Shown here one piece after another: positions 7,382 through 13,461 of a stretch of 17,725 nucleotides of DNA; position 1 is the stretch's first letter, and each line of letters starts with the position of its first letter. The notes under the pieces are model-generated. The model had not been told where the DNA came from, made no database searches, and saw nothing but the letters and a program-made list of their open reading frames with translations. The position numbers and the translations under genes are program-made. Source of the DNA: Bacteriovoracaceae bacterium UBA7695 (GTDB taxonomy: Bacteria; Bdellovibrionota; Bacteriovoracia; Bacteriovoracales; Bacteriovoracaceae); contig DLGL01000066.1 of the NCBI GenBank assembly GCA_002482685.1, forward strand, positions 208-17,932, read 5' to 3'.

Positions 7382-8097
7382 TCCCGTATAAAGTGAACCA
7401 AAAATTCCACGTTTCCGTTTTTGCCTTGAATAGGTGATTGAATGGACTCAACAAATTTCCAGTTATTTTTTGTCGCAAAACTTATGACTTCATCTAAAAT
7501 TTTCTCACGAACGATTTCATCTTTAACGACCCCATCTTTTGGCAGCCTATCAATCCCGGCCTCAAACTGAGGTTTTACAAGTGCCATCAGAGGAGCACCC
7601 TCTTTGAGCAAGTTTCGGACTTGGTCCAGAACCTTTGTAATGGAGATAAAAGACAAATCCATCACTGCACCATCGGCGAGTTCAGGTAATGATTGAAGCT
7701 CGCGGATATTAGTCCCCTCAAGATTGATCACTCGTGGGTCTTCTTTAAGTTTTGGGGCCAGCTGGTCATGTCCCACATCAATAGCATAAACCTTCACAGC
7801 TCCCGCCATCAACATGACTTCCGTAAAGCCGCCGGTGCTGGCACCTACGTCCAGCATCACTTTATTTTTTACATCTATTTTAAATGCTTCAAGGGCCTTC
7901 TCTAATTTAAAGGCCCCACGACCAACAAATAAAGGAACATTGATTTCAATTTTTGATTCAGGACTTATGAGTTCCGAGCCCTTTTTAAGAATTTGTCCAT
8001 CGACAGTGACATCTCCCTTCTCAATCAGGCTTTTTGCCTGAGAGCGGGAAGAAACAAGTTTTAGATCAGCAAGAACCTTATCTGCACGCTCTTTCAC
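7378..8097 (-). CDS. tlyA: TlyA-family rRNA methyltransferase (S4 plus FtsJ-like domain)
   Basis: Probably 2'-O-methylates ribosomal RNA with S-adenosylmethionine; the family is also annotated as haemolysin A. 239 aa, slightly shorter than typical. Residues 2-60 are an S4 RNA-binding domain (RADKVLADLKLVSSRSQA, IEKGDVTVDG). Then come the VGRGAFKLEKAL junction and a Rossmann methyltransferase with SAM motif DVGASTGGF (83-91). The K-D-K-E tetrad of 2'-O-methyltransferases is present at K64, D147 (DLSFIS), K175 (LVKPQFEAG) and E231. It starts at GTG, overlapping the dapF stop (GTGA), with no other start before residue 81, so it is translationally coupled to dapF. Any cytolytic activity is doubtful. 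Confidence 0.93.
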   Translation of the reverse strand: MKERADKVLADLKLVSSRSQAKSLIEKGDVTVDGQILKKGSELISPESKIEINVPLFVGRGAFKLEKALEAFKIDVKNKVMLDVGASTGGFTEVMLMAGAVKVYAIDVGHDQLAPKLKEDPRVINLEGTNIRELQSLPELADGAVMDLSFISITKVLDQVRNLLKEGAPLMALVKPQFEAGIDRLPKDGVVKDEIVREKILDEVISFATKNNWKFVESIQSPIQGKNGNVEFLVHFIRD

Positions 8098-8873
8098 AAC
8101 TCAACTTCACCTTTAAAACATTCCGTGACTTCACCAGAGTAAAATATTTTTTCTCCAACTGATACCACCTGTTCTCCACCCTTGGTGTGAAGCTTTACCT
8201 CACCTTGCCAGCTAAACCATTCAGAAAGTGCGAGGGCCGTGGCAGTGAGGCCCGTTCCACAAGAGTGAGTTTCATCTTCTACTCCCCGCTCATATGTGCG
8301 GGCGTATGCTGTTTTCTGATCCGCATTCATCACTTCAACAAAAGTCACATTGGTTCCATTAGGAAAGAGAGAATGATTGCGGTAAAACGATCCGACTTTC
8401 TTCACATCCACGGCTTTTGCGTTATCAGTGAGAAAAACCAAATGTGGGACACCTGTATTTACAAAAAAACTTCGGGAAAAATCTTTGAATCCTGAAAGGT
8501 CATGAATGTTTTTATCTTTGATCTCAGACATCTGAAGAGAAAAGCTGTTCCCTTTTCTGAACACCGGATAGACCGAATTCATGGTCTCGATCAGGTAAGA
8601 ATCTTTTTTAGGGGTCGCAAAGGTGTCAAAGTAGGTCGCAAGGCAGCGCAAGCCATTCCCGCACATCTCAGCTTCCCCCCCATCAGCATTATAAATCCGC
8701 ATCCGGACATCACCCTTTGCAGTTGACCCAAAGGTGATCACACCGTCGGCCCCTATCCCAAAATGCCTATGGCAGAGCTTTTCAATGCTTTTGGGCGTGA
8801 GTTTGACCTCGTCGCTCAAAATGATGAAGTCATTGCCGTTTCCGGAGTATTTTACGAATTTTGTCGTGGCCAT
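8094..8873 (-). CDS. dapF: Diaminopimelate epimerase
   Basis: Converts LL- to meso-diaminopimelate for lysine and peptidoglycan synthesis; cytoplasmic, 259 aa against about 274 in E. coli. The two catalytic cysteines are present: C71 in the MCGNGLRC block and C205 in THSCGTG. The N-terminal KYSGNGNDF, the RHFGIGADG loop and RTYERGVEDET are also typical. It is the first gene of a two-gene operon with tlyA. There is no Shine-Dalgarno sequence before the ATG; instead a near-consensus promoter ends 6 bp upstream, which suggests a leaderless mRNA. Confidence 0.97.
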   Translation of the reverse strand: MATTKFVKYSGNGNDFIILSDEVKLTPKSIEKLCHRHFGIGADGVITFGSTAKGDVRMRIYNADGGEAEMCGNGLRCLATYFDTFATPKKDSYLIETMNSVYPVFRKGNSFSLQMSEIKDKNIHDLSGFKDFSRSFFVNTGVPHLVFLTDNAKAVDVKKVGSFYRNHSLFPNGTNVTFVEVMNADQKTAYARTYERGVEDETHSCGTGLTATALALSEWFSWQGEVKLHTKGGEQVVSVGEKIFYSGEVTECFKGEVEL

Positions 8874-8879
8874 GGGGAA

Positions 8880-8908
8880 AGTATAGAACGACGATGGGAG
8901 TGCGTCAA
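8880..8908 (-). promoter_or_regulatory. Strong dapF promoter, predicted leaderless start
   Basis: Read on the minus strand: TTGACG (8908-8903), a 17-bp spacer, and TATACT (8885-8880). The bases TTCCCC then lead straight into the dapF ATG. Transcription starts normally lie 6-8 bp after the -10 box, so +1 should fall on or next to the A of ATG. There is no room for a ribosome-binding site. Confidence 0.72.
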
Positions 8909-8928
8909 AATCTTTGCCTCGAGTCTTC

Positions 8929-8957
8929 TTGGCATAAAATGGTAGTTGCAGTAAATT
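8929..8957 (+). promoter_or_regulatory. tRNA promoter
   Basis: TTGGCA (8929-8934), an exact 17-bp spacer and TAAATT (8952-8957) end 14 bp before the first tRNA base, implying a 5' leader of about 8 nt. Its -35 box is 20 bp from that of the divergent dapF promoter. Confidence 0.65.
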
Positions 8958-8971
8958 AATAGCTCATTTGT

Positions 8972-9048
8972 GGGATTATAGCTCAGTTGGTTAGAGCTCC
9001 CGGCTCATAACCGGGTGGTCGCAGGTTCAAGTCCTGCTGGTCCCACCA
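8972..9048 (+). tRNA. tRNA with CAU anticodon (elongator Met or Ile2)
   Basis: A complete 77-nt cloverleaf with encoded CCA. Acceptor stem 8972-8978 pairs with 9038-9044 (two G-U pairs); D stem GCTC/GAGC; anticodon stem CCCGG/CCGGG around loop CTCATAA (CAU at 9006-9008); variable loop TGGTC; T stem GCAGG/CCTGC with loop TTCAAGT; discriminator A. It is not the initiator: the first pair is a normal G-C and the anticodon stem lacks the three G-C pairs next to the loop. The body resembles tRNA-Ile2, whose C34 is converted to lysidine, at least as much as elongator Met (CTCATAA loop, TGGTCGC, TTCAAGTCC as in E. coli Ile2). The sequence alone does not settle which. Confidence 0.97.
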
Positions 9049-9084
9049 CTCAACTTCTTTTCCGCACACTATACGCTAAAACAA

Positions 9085-9117
9085 ACCCGCCCGAGATTTT
9101 TTAGGTCTCGGGCGGGT
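9085..9117 (-). terminator. Strong intrinsic terminator reading minus, also after the tRNA
   Basis: A perfect 12-bp GC-rich stem (ACCCGCCCGAGA / TCTCGGGCGGGT) with a 9-nt loop. On the minus strand it is followed by TTTGTTTTAG, a proper U-tract, so it terminates minus-strand transcription, probably that of the remnant at 9144-9224. On the plus strand it lies 36 bp after the tRNA without a T-run and may still assist 3' end formation. Confidence 0.75.
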
Positions 9118-9143
9118 ATTGAATACTTACTTTTAGATAAAAA

Positions 9144-9224
9144 CTATGGATTAACGAACTCTTCAAACTTTAGATTCTGGGGAGCCGTACGAGTCTCATC
9201 AATCTCTCCAGTCAAACTCAAACC
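9144..9224 (-). pseudogene. Coding-like remnant or tiny ORF, 26 codons plus stop
   Basis: On the minus strand an open stretch ends in TAG at 9146-9144. Its last residues read DETRTAPQNLKFEEFVNP, protein-like in composition. The stop is followed after 26 bp by a strong intrinsic terminator in the same direction, the usual layout for the end of a gene. Upstream the frame closes at a TAA (9227-9225), and beyond that is an AT-rich hairpin. No ATG exists; TTG codons at 9221 and 9215 are the only candidate starts, with AAGG a few bases upstream. It is either the 3' scar of a decayed gene or a very small protein gene. Confidence 0.35.
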
Positions 9225-9231
9225 TTAGGCG

Positions 9232-9274
9232 ATAATAAAAAGCAGTCGGCTAAAGCCAACTCCCTTTTTATTAT
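9232..9274. terminator. AT-rich bidirectional terminator-like hairpin
   Basis: ATAATAAAAAG (9232-9242) and CTTTTTATTAT (9264-9274) are perfect 11-bp inverted repeats. They flank an inner stem AGTCGGC-TAAA-GCCAACT with one C-A mismatch. The A-run before and T-run after the inner stem give a U-tract on both strands, the standard form of a bidirectional intrinsic terminator. Confidence 0.55.
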
Positions 9275-9320
9275 TAGTGGACCAATAAGCGGGTTAGAAG
9301 AGAAAGGTTTAGATCGCCGA

Positions 9321-9335
9321 ACACTTTTAAAGTGT
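9321..9335. promoter_or_regulatory. 15-bp palindrome, possible operator
   Basis: ACACTTT-T-AAAGTGT is a perfect 7-bp dyad around one base. It ends 14 bp before the -35 box of the 9411 operon, where an activator could bind. Nothing identifies the regulator. Confidence 0.35.
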
Positions 9336-9349
9336 AAATTCTACAATTT

Positions 9350-9378
9350 TTGACGCGACTGACTCGAATTTTTATATA
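9350..9378 (+). promoter_or_regulatory. Promoter of the 9411-11136 operon
   Basis: TTGACG (9350-9355), a 17-bp spacer and TATATA (9373-9378) form a near-consensus sigma70-type promoter. A leader of about 26 nt follows, containing AGGA just before the first ATG. Confidence 0.75.
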
Positions 9379-9410
9379 AGGACCAAACATTTTAATTATG
9401 TAGGAATTTT

Positions 9411-9824
9411 ATGAAAGCTCTTTTAGCGCTTCTAATTCTCATGTCTATGTCGGCTTTTGCAAAAGAGCCGTTCACAGACAAGGATTTACACCAGGCCTTA
9501 AGTAAAAATGAATCTGGAATCATTTATTTGTGGAGCCCCTTCATGCCTTTATCTGTTATTGGCCGTGAAGAGATCATTGAAGTCGCTCAAAACTTAAACC
9601 TACAATTGATCCTGGTTGTTGACCCATTGGCAACCCAAACGGAAACGCCTGATCCGCTCATGATGTCTCGTGATCTCATGAAGTTCGGCGTTCTAGATCA
9701 CTATCCCGCGATTGCTTTATACTCTGAAGGCAAGCTCGTCAAAGATGTGATCATTCACGGATACGAACAGAAACAAACTTTATCTGAACTTATTAATTCA
9801 TATTTGAATGGAAAAAATCTATGA
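9411..9824 (+). CDS. Exported thioredoxin-fold protein lacking cysteines
   Basis: 137 aa; signal peptide 1-17 (cleavage after SAFA). The mature part has the thioredoxin-fold order: strand GIIYLW (36-41), an active-site-like turn WSPFMP (41-46), helix GREEIIEVAQNL, strand LQLILVVD, then HYPAIALYSEGKLV with the Tyr-Pro that matches the family's cis-proline, and a C-terminal helix. Where TlpA/ResA-type proteins have WCxxCP this one has W-S-P-F-M-P, and the whole protein contains no Cys. It therefore cannot do dithiol redox chemistry and is more likely a binding or structural partner. Start: ATG after AGGA, downstream of a near-consensus promoter. Its stop overlaps the next start (ATGA). The fold call is by pattern only. 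Confidence 0.78.
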   Translation: MKALLALLILMSMSAFAKEPFTDKDLHQALSKNESGIIYLWSPFMPLSVIGREEIIEVAQNLNLQLILVVDPLATQTETPDPLMMSRDLMKFGVLDHYPAIALYSEGKLVKDVIIHGYEQKQTLSELINSYLNGKNL

Positions 9825-10807
9825 GAGCTCTTCTTATTTCAATCTTTCTAACGGCAACAACTGCTCACGCCCAAACTATTGTGAAAGGAAAACTTCTCAA
9901 AGAAGTTGCTATAGAAGGAAAACCTTCTTTCTTTTTCAAAATTCACGGAAGTGGAAGGTTTATTTCCTATAGTCTGGCAAATGATCCTAACCGACCTGCA
10001 GGAGCTGGGACAAATCATCTTCTTGAACTGGCAACAGGTTCTCTCATGACTATTCCTGGTCCATGGGATCCAGTCTTTGTGGCCAATAGTAACTATATGA
10101 TCCTTCCAAGAGGGACTGATGCCAGTTATATAAACTATGAGCTTCGCGATTTAAATAAACTTTTGAGAAACAATCCTACTTCTCACATTGGAGACGTTCC
10201 AAACGTGACCGGGCTTTACCAGTCTGTAGGTGTACTTTCAACTCAAGGACCTAAAACAAAAATTCGATTAATTGCCGAAGATGGCTATCGTAATCACAAA
10301 GTAAAAGATTTCACATATAACTCGGCCACAAATTCGCTTAATGTAGATCAAGTTGGTGTCACTCATAAGCTTTGCTCAAACCAGGACTTAAAACTTCCTA
10401 TGCTTTCAAAAGATGGGCAATTTCTTGGTGGATTAGATTTAAAAACAAAAAAATCCGCTATTTGGAAGATCAACCCTGACTTTACATGTGACAAGGTACT
10501 AGATCTTAGTCTTAAAACGGGAAAATTGAACTTCAGCTACGATAGTACCAAAGTTACGTACCATGTTTATGGTGAGCCAGTAGAAGCTAAAGAAGACGCT
10601 GCTGAAAATTACATTCCTATCCCATCTGATAGTTTTGTTTCTGATGTCTATGTTCTTGACCTTAGAACCAAAGTCACTACCCGGGTAACTTCCAACAGAG
10701 AAACCAACTCTATGTATCCTGACTTTACTGCCGATGGACAATTGGTTTTTATCAACCACCACCATGATGACGCAAGGAAAGTAACCTTTTCATTTTTAAG
10801 ATTATAA
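9821..10807 (+). CDS. Exported beta-propeller (TolB/PD40-like) protein
   Basis: 328 aa with a signal peptide ending near TTAHA. The mature chain is almost all beta. It has repeated elements of the kind seen in TolB/WD40-like propellers: KIHGSGRFISYS, PMLSKDGQFLGGLD with KKSAIWKIN, and near the end DVYVLDLRT, TRVTSNRETNS and YPDFTADGQLVFIN. There are two cysteines (SNQDLKL and DFTCDKV regions). An acidic stretch near residue 260 precedes the last blade. It overlaps the upstream gene by 4 bp (ATGA), so translation is coupled, and the cytochrome gene follows after 8 bp. It may be the binding platform of a three-protein periplasmic unit; function unknown. Confidence 0.72.
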   Translation: MRALLISIFLTATTAHAQTIVKGKLLKEVAIEGKPSFFFKIHGSGRFISYSLANDPNRPAGAGTNHLLELATGSLMTIPGPWDPVFVANSNYMILPRGTDASYINYELRDLNKLLRNNPTSHIGDVPNVTGLYQSVGVLSTQGPKTKIRLIAEDGYRNHKVKDFTYNSATNSLNVDQVGVTHKLCSNQDLKLPMLSKDGQFLGGLDLKTKKSAIWKINPDFTCDKVLDLSLKTGKLNFSYDSTKVTYHVYGEPVEAKEDAAENYIPIPSDSFVSDVYVLDLRTKVTTRVTSNRETNSMYPDFTADGQLVFINHHHDDARKVTFSFLRL

Positions 10808-10815
10808 GAGGACTT

Positions 10816-11136
10816 ATGAAACATCTTTTACTTTTATCTTTTGTTTTTTCATTTTCAGCCGTAGCACAAACAAAAACAACTTTTGATCAGGTTGCTCCCA
10901 TTTTTGAGGCCAAATGTCTAAGCTGTCACGGTAACCAAAATAAAGCAGGTGGAGTCGACTTGAGCGGATATAACGAACTCCTCGACTACGTAGTTCCAGG
11001 TATCGCAGGCCAAAGCGATCTGTGGATTCAGATTGCATCTGGATCTATGCCCATGGGTCAAAAGATGACCGCAGAAGAAAAGCTGCTCATTAAAAAATGG
11101 ATTGTTGACGGCGCTCTGCCAGGAGCCAGGAAGTAG
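10816..11136 (+). CDS. Periplasmic monohaem cytochrome c (PSCyt1-like)
   Basis: 106 aa with a signal peptide (cleavage after AVAQ) and one covalent haem site, CLSCH (C34, C37, H38). The likely axial methionine lies in SGSMPMG (M78 or M80). The layout FDQVAPIFEAKCLSCHG, then GGVDLSGY, PGIAGQSDLW and finally LLIKKWIVDGA follows the Planctomycete-type cytochrome c domain (PSCyt1), which often ends LxxWIxxGA. Its presence requires a cytochrome c maturation system in the host. AGAGGA precedes the ATG. Third gene of the operon; it ends 3 bp before the convergent gene. Electron donor and acceptor are unknown. Confidence 0.9.
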   Translation: MKHLLLLSFVFSFSAVAQTKTTFDQVAPIFEAKCLSCHGNQNKAGGVDLSGYNELLDYVVPGIAGQSDLWIQIASGSMPMGQKMTAEEKLLIKKWIVDGALPGARK

Positions 11137-11139
11137 CGA

Positions 11140-11523
11140 CTAATCTTTTGCAATCGCTATTATAGTACTTCCATCAGCTGAAAGTAAGAGACCAAAACCG
11201 CCAAGTTTCGCATTCGCAGAAACAGACTCCAGGTACGAATCACTCTCATCTGCTTTGAGAGTATATTGGTATTCGATAGGAACATAAAAATCCCCAAGCT
11301 CAGTCTTTTTCTGACCTTCCTTTAATATGAGAAGGAAGTTTTCTGAGCAATTTAGATTGCCCGGGATTTCTATATCGGCGTTTTCATCAGAGAACTCAGC
11401 TTTGTCTAATAATCGTGCCATAATTTTGCCAGCATCTTCGGCCAGGGTCAGCCTCAACATACAACCTGCTGCGAATGATGCCTGTGTTGTCAGTAAGATT
11501 AATCCAAAAAAGAATAGTTTCAT
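11140..11523 (-). CDS. Small secreted protein of unknown function
   Basis: 127 aa from the ATG at 11523, chosen because AAGGA lies 6 bp upstream and the protein then opens with a signal peptide (MKLFFFGLILLTTQASFA). An earlier in-frame ATG at 11556 would put 11 residues before it. Cleavage may be after SFA; the AAGC that follows is a weak lipobox, so a lipoprotein is possible. The mature chain has two cysteines (GCML and NCSENF), beta-type segments (FLLILKEGQKK, FYVPIEYQYTL) and ends in a Gly-rich GGFGLLLSADGS stretch. Not recognised. It closes a minus-strand run of exported-protein genes. Confidence 0.7.
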   Translation of the reverse strand: MKLFFFGLILLTTQASFAAGCMLRLTLAEDAGKIMARLLDKAEFSDENADIEIPGNLNCSENFLLILKEGQKKTELGDFYVPIEYQYTLKADESDSYLESVSANAKLGGFGLLLSADGSTIIAIAKD

Positions 11524-11639
11524 TTGAGTCCTTCGGAGCAGGGTTGTTTTTGGCATTTTAGCTTATTCAGAATTCTCAAGGGGGGTAGAGAGAAGAGATT
11601 TCAGGGTAGTTACGAAAGTGTCAATTTTCTAGACGATTT

Positions 11640-12509
11640 CTACTTACAGAGGACTGTATCGAGGTCAAGGGCGCTCTCTTGCAAGAGGCTTCTCAGCTCG
11701 TTGAAGAATTTCGGGTCGGCCAGAAGATCAAACAAGGCTTTCTCATCAATATCAATGATGGGTGCACAGTGCTGGGAAGATACCAAGGATGTTTTAGCGT
11801 CTGTTATAAGAGATTTTATGATTTCTTGATTCAATTTCTGGTTTAAAGAGACCCATGAATTTGGAGCGGCCTGTTTCAGTTCATGAACATATGCCTTTAA
11901 AAGAAATAAAAAGTGATAGAGTCCGTGACGCTGACCCATAAGAAATTTGGATGCATCACTGTTTGGTAAATCTTTTTTTACCCTCGCTTCAAAACGTAAT
12001 CCATGAATGTAAGCATTTAATTCTGTTAAGCCTCTGGGAAATGAATTTGATGCATAGGTAGTCTCATCTAAGATGTAGGCGGCAAGCCAATCGTGAATCG
12101 GGTGCTCAGAATCCCCCATGACGTCTGGGTAGTTCTCACTTAAAAATTTAAGAACCAAAACTTTGGGAGTCGGAGCATTCAGAAGGCTTATGGCGCCGAT
12201 ATGCTTTTTATCTAGCGAGAAAAGATTAGCTTCTGCATTAGGATTTTCTATAAACCAATTTTCGAGTTCTTCAAGTTTTAGACCCGCTGGAACTCCCAGA
12301 TCTTCCGTATGGACCGCTTCATGAACAACAACTTCCATCCCAAAGGTTGAAAGACTGCAGTCCAGAAACCCATGCATCATCGTGTGACGATCAACAACAT
12401 AGATCTCTGACTCTTCTTCTAATAGTTTAAAAGCCTCTTGAGTACAATCAGCTGCTGATGAAGCTGAAGAGAGAGAAAACAAAATAAAGGCTAAAATCGT
12501 ATTTTTCAT
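11640..12509 (-). CDS. Putative secreted HEXXH zinc metallopeptidase, family unknown
   Basis: 289 aa from the ATG at 12509, where a signal peptide begins (MKNTILAFILFSLSSASSAA); a further 27 codons upstream stay open but carry no signal. The motif VVVHEAVHTED holds HEXXH at H63-E64-H67 after a hydrophobic strand, as in zincin peptidases. A glutamate in LTELNAYIHG (E163) is a candidate third zinc ligand, giving a gluzincin-like layout with an unusually long gap. The C-terminal half is helical (YHFLFLLKAYVHEL and later Leu/Asp-rich helices). Cysteines 22 and 51 could pair. No clear Shine-Dalgarno sequence. HEXXH can occur by chance, so enzymatic function is a hypothesis. Confidence 0.65.
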   Translation of the reverse strand: MKNTILAFILFSLSSASSAADCTQEAFKLLEEESEIYVVDRHTMMHGFLDCSLSTFGMEVVVHEAVHTEDLGVPAGLKLEELENWFIENPNAEANLFSLDKKHIGAISLLNAPTPKVLVLKFLSENYPDVMGDSEHPIHDWLAAYILDETTYASNSFPRGLTELNAYIHGLRFEARVKKDLPNSDASKFLMGQRHGLYHFLFLLKAYVHELKQAAPNSWVSLNQKLNQEIIKSLITDAKTSLVSSQHCAPIIDIDEKALFDLLADPKFFNELRSLLQESALDLDTVLCK

Positions 12510-12521
12510 GTTGATGTAAAT

Positions 12522-12539
12522 AAGGCCATCCTTGGCCTT
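12522..12539 (-). terminator. Short hairpin between two minus-strand genes
   Basis: AAGGCCA-TCCT-TGGCCTT is a perfect 7-bp stem, followed on the minus strand by TATTTACAT. It lies 35 bp after the stop of the Lys/Ala-rich gene and 13 bp before the next ATG, so it could be a weak terminator or limit read-through. Confidence 0.35.
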
Positions 12540-12573
12540 GAAGAGCGACTTCTTCCGTGAATCGAATTTTAAA

Positions 12574-12957
12574 TTAGAGTTTAATACCAAATGGAAACTT
12601 AGGTTTTTTCTTTTCTTTTTTCTTAGGGGCTGCTGCAGTAGCTGCTGGAACAGCAGTTAGTTCAGCCATTTGTTTTTCGAAAAGAGCAATTTCAGAACTA
12701 ACAATGCTTAACTGATCTTTTTTAGATTCGATTGATGCTTTAAGGGCCGCAGCCTTTTCTTCTTTTGTCGCTGGAGCGAGTGAGGCTCCCCAGGCTTTTT
12801 TATCAGCAGCGAGCTTTAGCTCAACAGACTCAAGGTACTTATCAAGACAGTATTTGCGGTCAATCTTGTTTTGAGTTGTGTAACATTTCTGAGGATCTGT
12901 TTGAGAAAAAGCGGACACGCTAATAGTAATAGCTAAAACAACGAAAGAAAATTTCAA
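12574..12957 (-). CDS. Small secreted Lys/Ala-rich coiled-coil protein, TTG start
   Basis: 127 aa. The start is taken as TTG at 12957: a perfect AAGGAG ends 6 bp before it and the protein then opens with a normal signal peptide (MKFSFVVLAITISVSAFS). The ATG ten codons upstream has no ribosome site and would put the AAGGAG inside the gene. The mature protein has two cysteines (QKCYTT, RKYCLD) likely to form a disulphide. A helical, probably coiled-coil segment of about residues 50-105 (EEKAAALKASIESKKDQL) follows, then an Ala-rich linker and a very basic tail (KKKEKKKPKFPFGIKL). The basic tail could bind nucleic acid or anionic envelope polymers; that is speculative. Unrecognised. Confidence 0.68.
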   Translation of the reverse strand: MKFSFVVLAITISVSAFSQTDPQKCYTTQNKIDRKYCLDKYLESVELKLAADKKAWGASLAPATKEEKAAALKASIESKKDQLSIVSSEIALFEKQMAELTAVPAATAAAPKKKEKKKPKFPFGIKL

Positions 12958-13047
12958 TGCCGACTCCTTAAGAACTATGTATTTCATATAAGCATAGGAA
13001 AAAGTATTGAGCTAGGAAAGGAAATAACTAGAAGATTCTTTGTTACT

Positions 13048-13461
13048 TTAAAGACGAATGAATTCCTTAACAAGACCCAGGCCACCGAGATCTTTACGAC
13101 TTTCTTTGTTTAGGACACGACCACCTGTAATACTGATCTCAATTCCACAGTCCTCTTCACGGATGACCTTAGAAATTGTAAACGAAGACCCCTCGACAGC
13201 TAAATCAGCTGATTTGAGTTTTACTAACATTGATGATTTAAGGTCTTCGGTAGATTTAGGATATTTTGTTTCAAACTCGACTTTATTTTCGGCAATTCCA
13301 AGCTCTTCGAGTTTGGATAATGAAACACCTTTGGAGCGATCGACGAGACTGCTGAGCTTTTCCTGACCTTCAGCGGATTTTACAAAAGTATCTATATTGC
13401 AATCAGCAAAACTATTAAGATGGAATATTGTCGCGATCAGAAGCAGTAGTCGTTTAAACAT
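13048..13461 (-). CDS. Small secreted protein of unknown function
   Basis: 137 aa with a signal peptide (MFKRLLLLIATIFHLNSFA). The mature part has two cysteines (ADCNID and EEDCGIE), alternating helix and strand, and a Gly-rich end (DLGGLGLVKEFIRL). Its ATG overlaps the stop of the FecR-domain gene by one base (TAATG), so the two are translationally coupled and probably act together. No family recognised. Confidence 0.7.
   Translation of the reverse strand: MFKRLLLLIATIFHLNSFADCNIDTFVKSAEGQEKLSSLVDRSKGVSLSKLEELGIAENKVEFETKYPKSTEDLKSSMLVKLKSADLAVEGSSFTISKVIREEDCGIEISITGGRVLNKESRKDLGGLGLVKEFIRL

Noticed and set aside
9231..9275. The AT-rich hairpin as an insertion-sequence end or MITE
   Set aside because: No transposase, no target-site duplication and no second copy in the window; terminator form explains it more simply.
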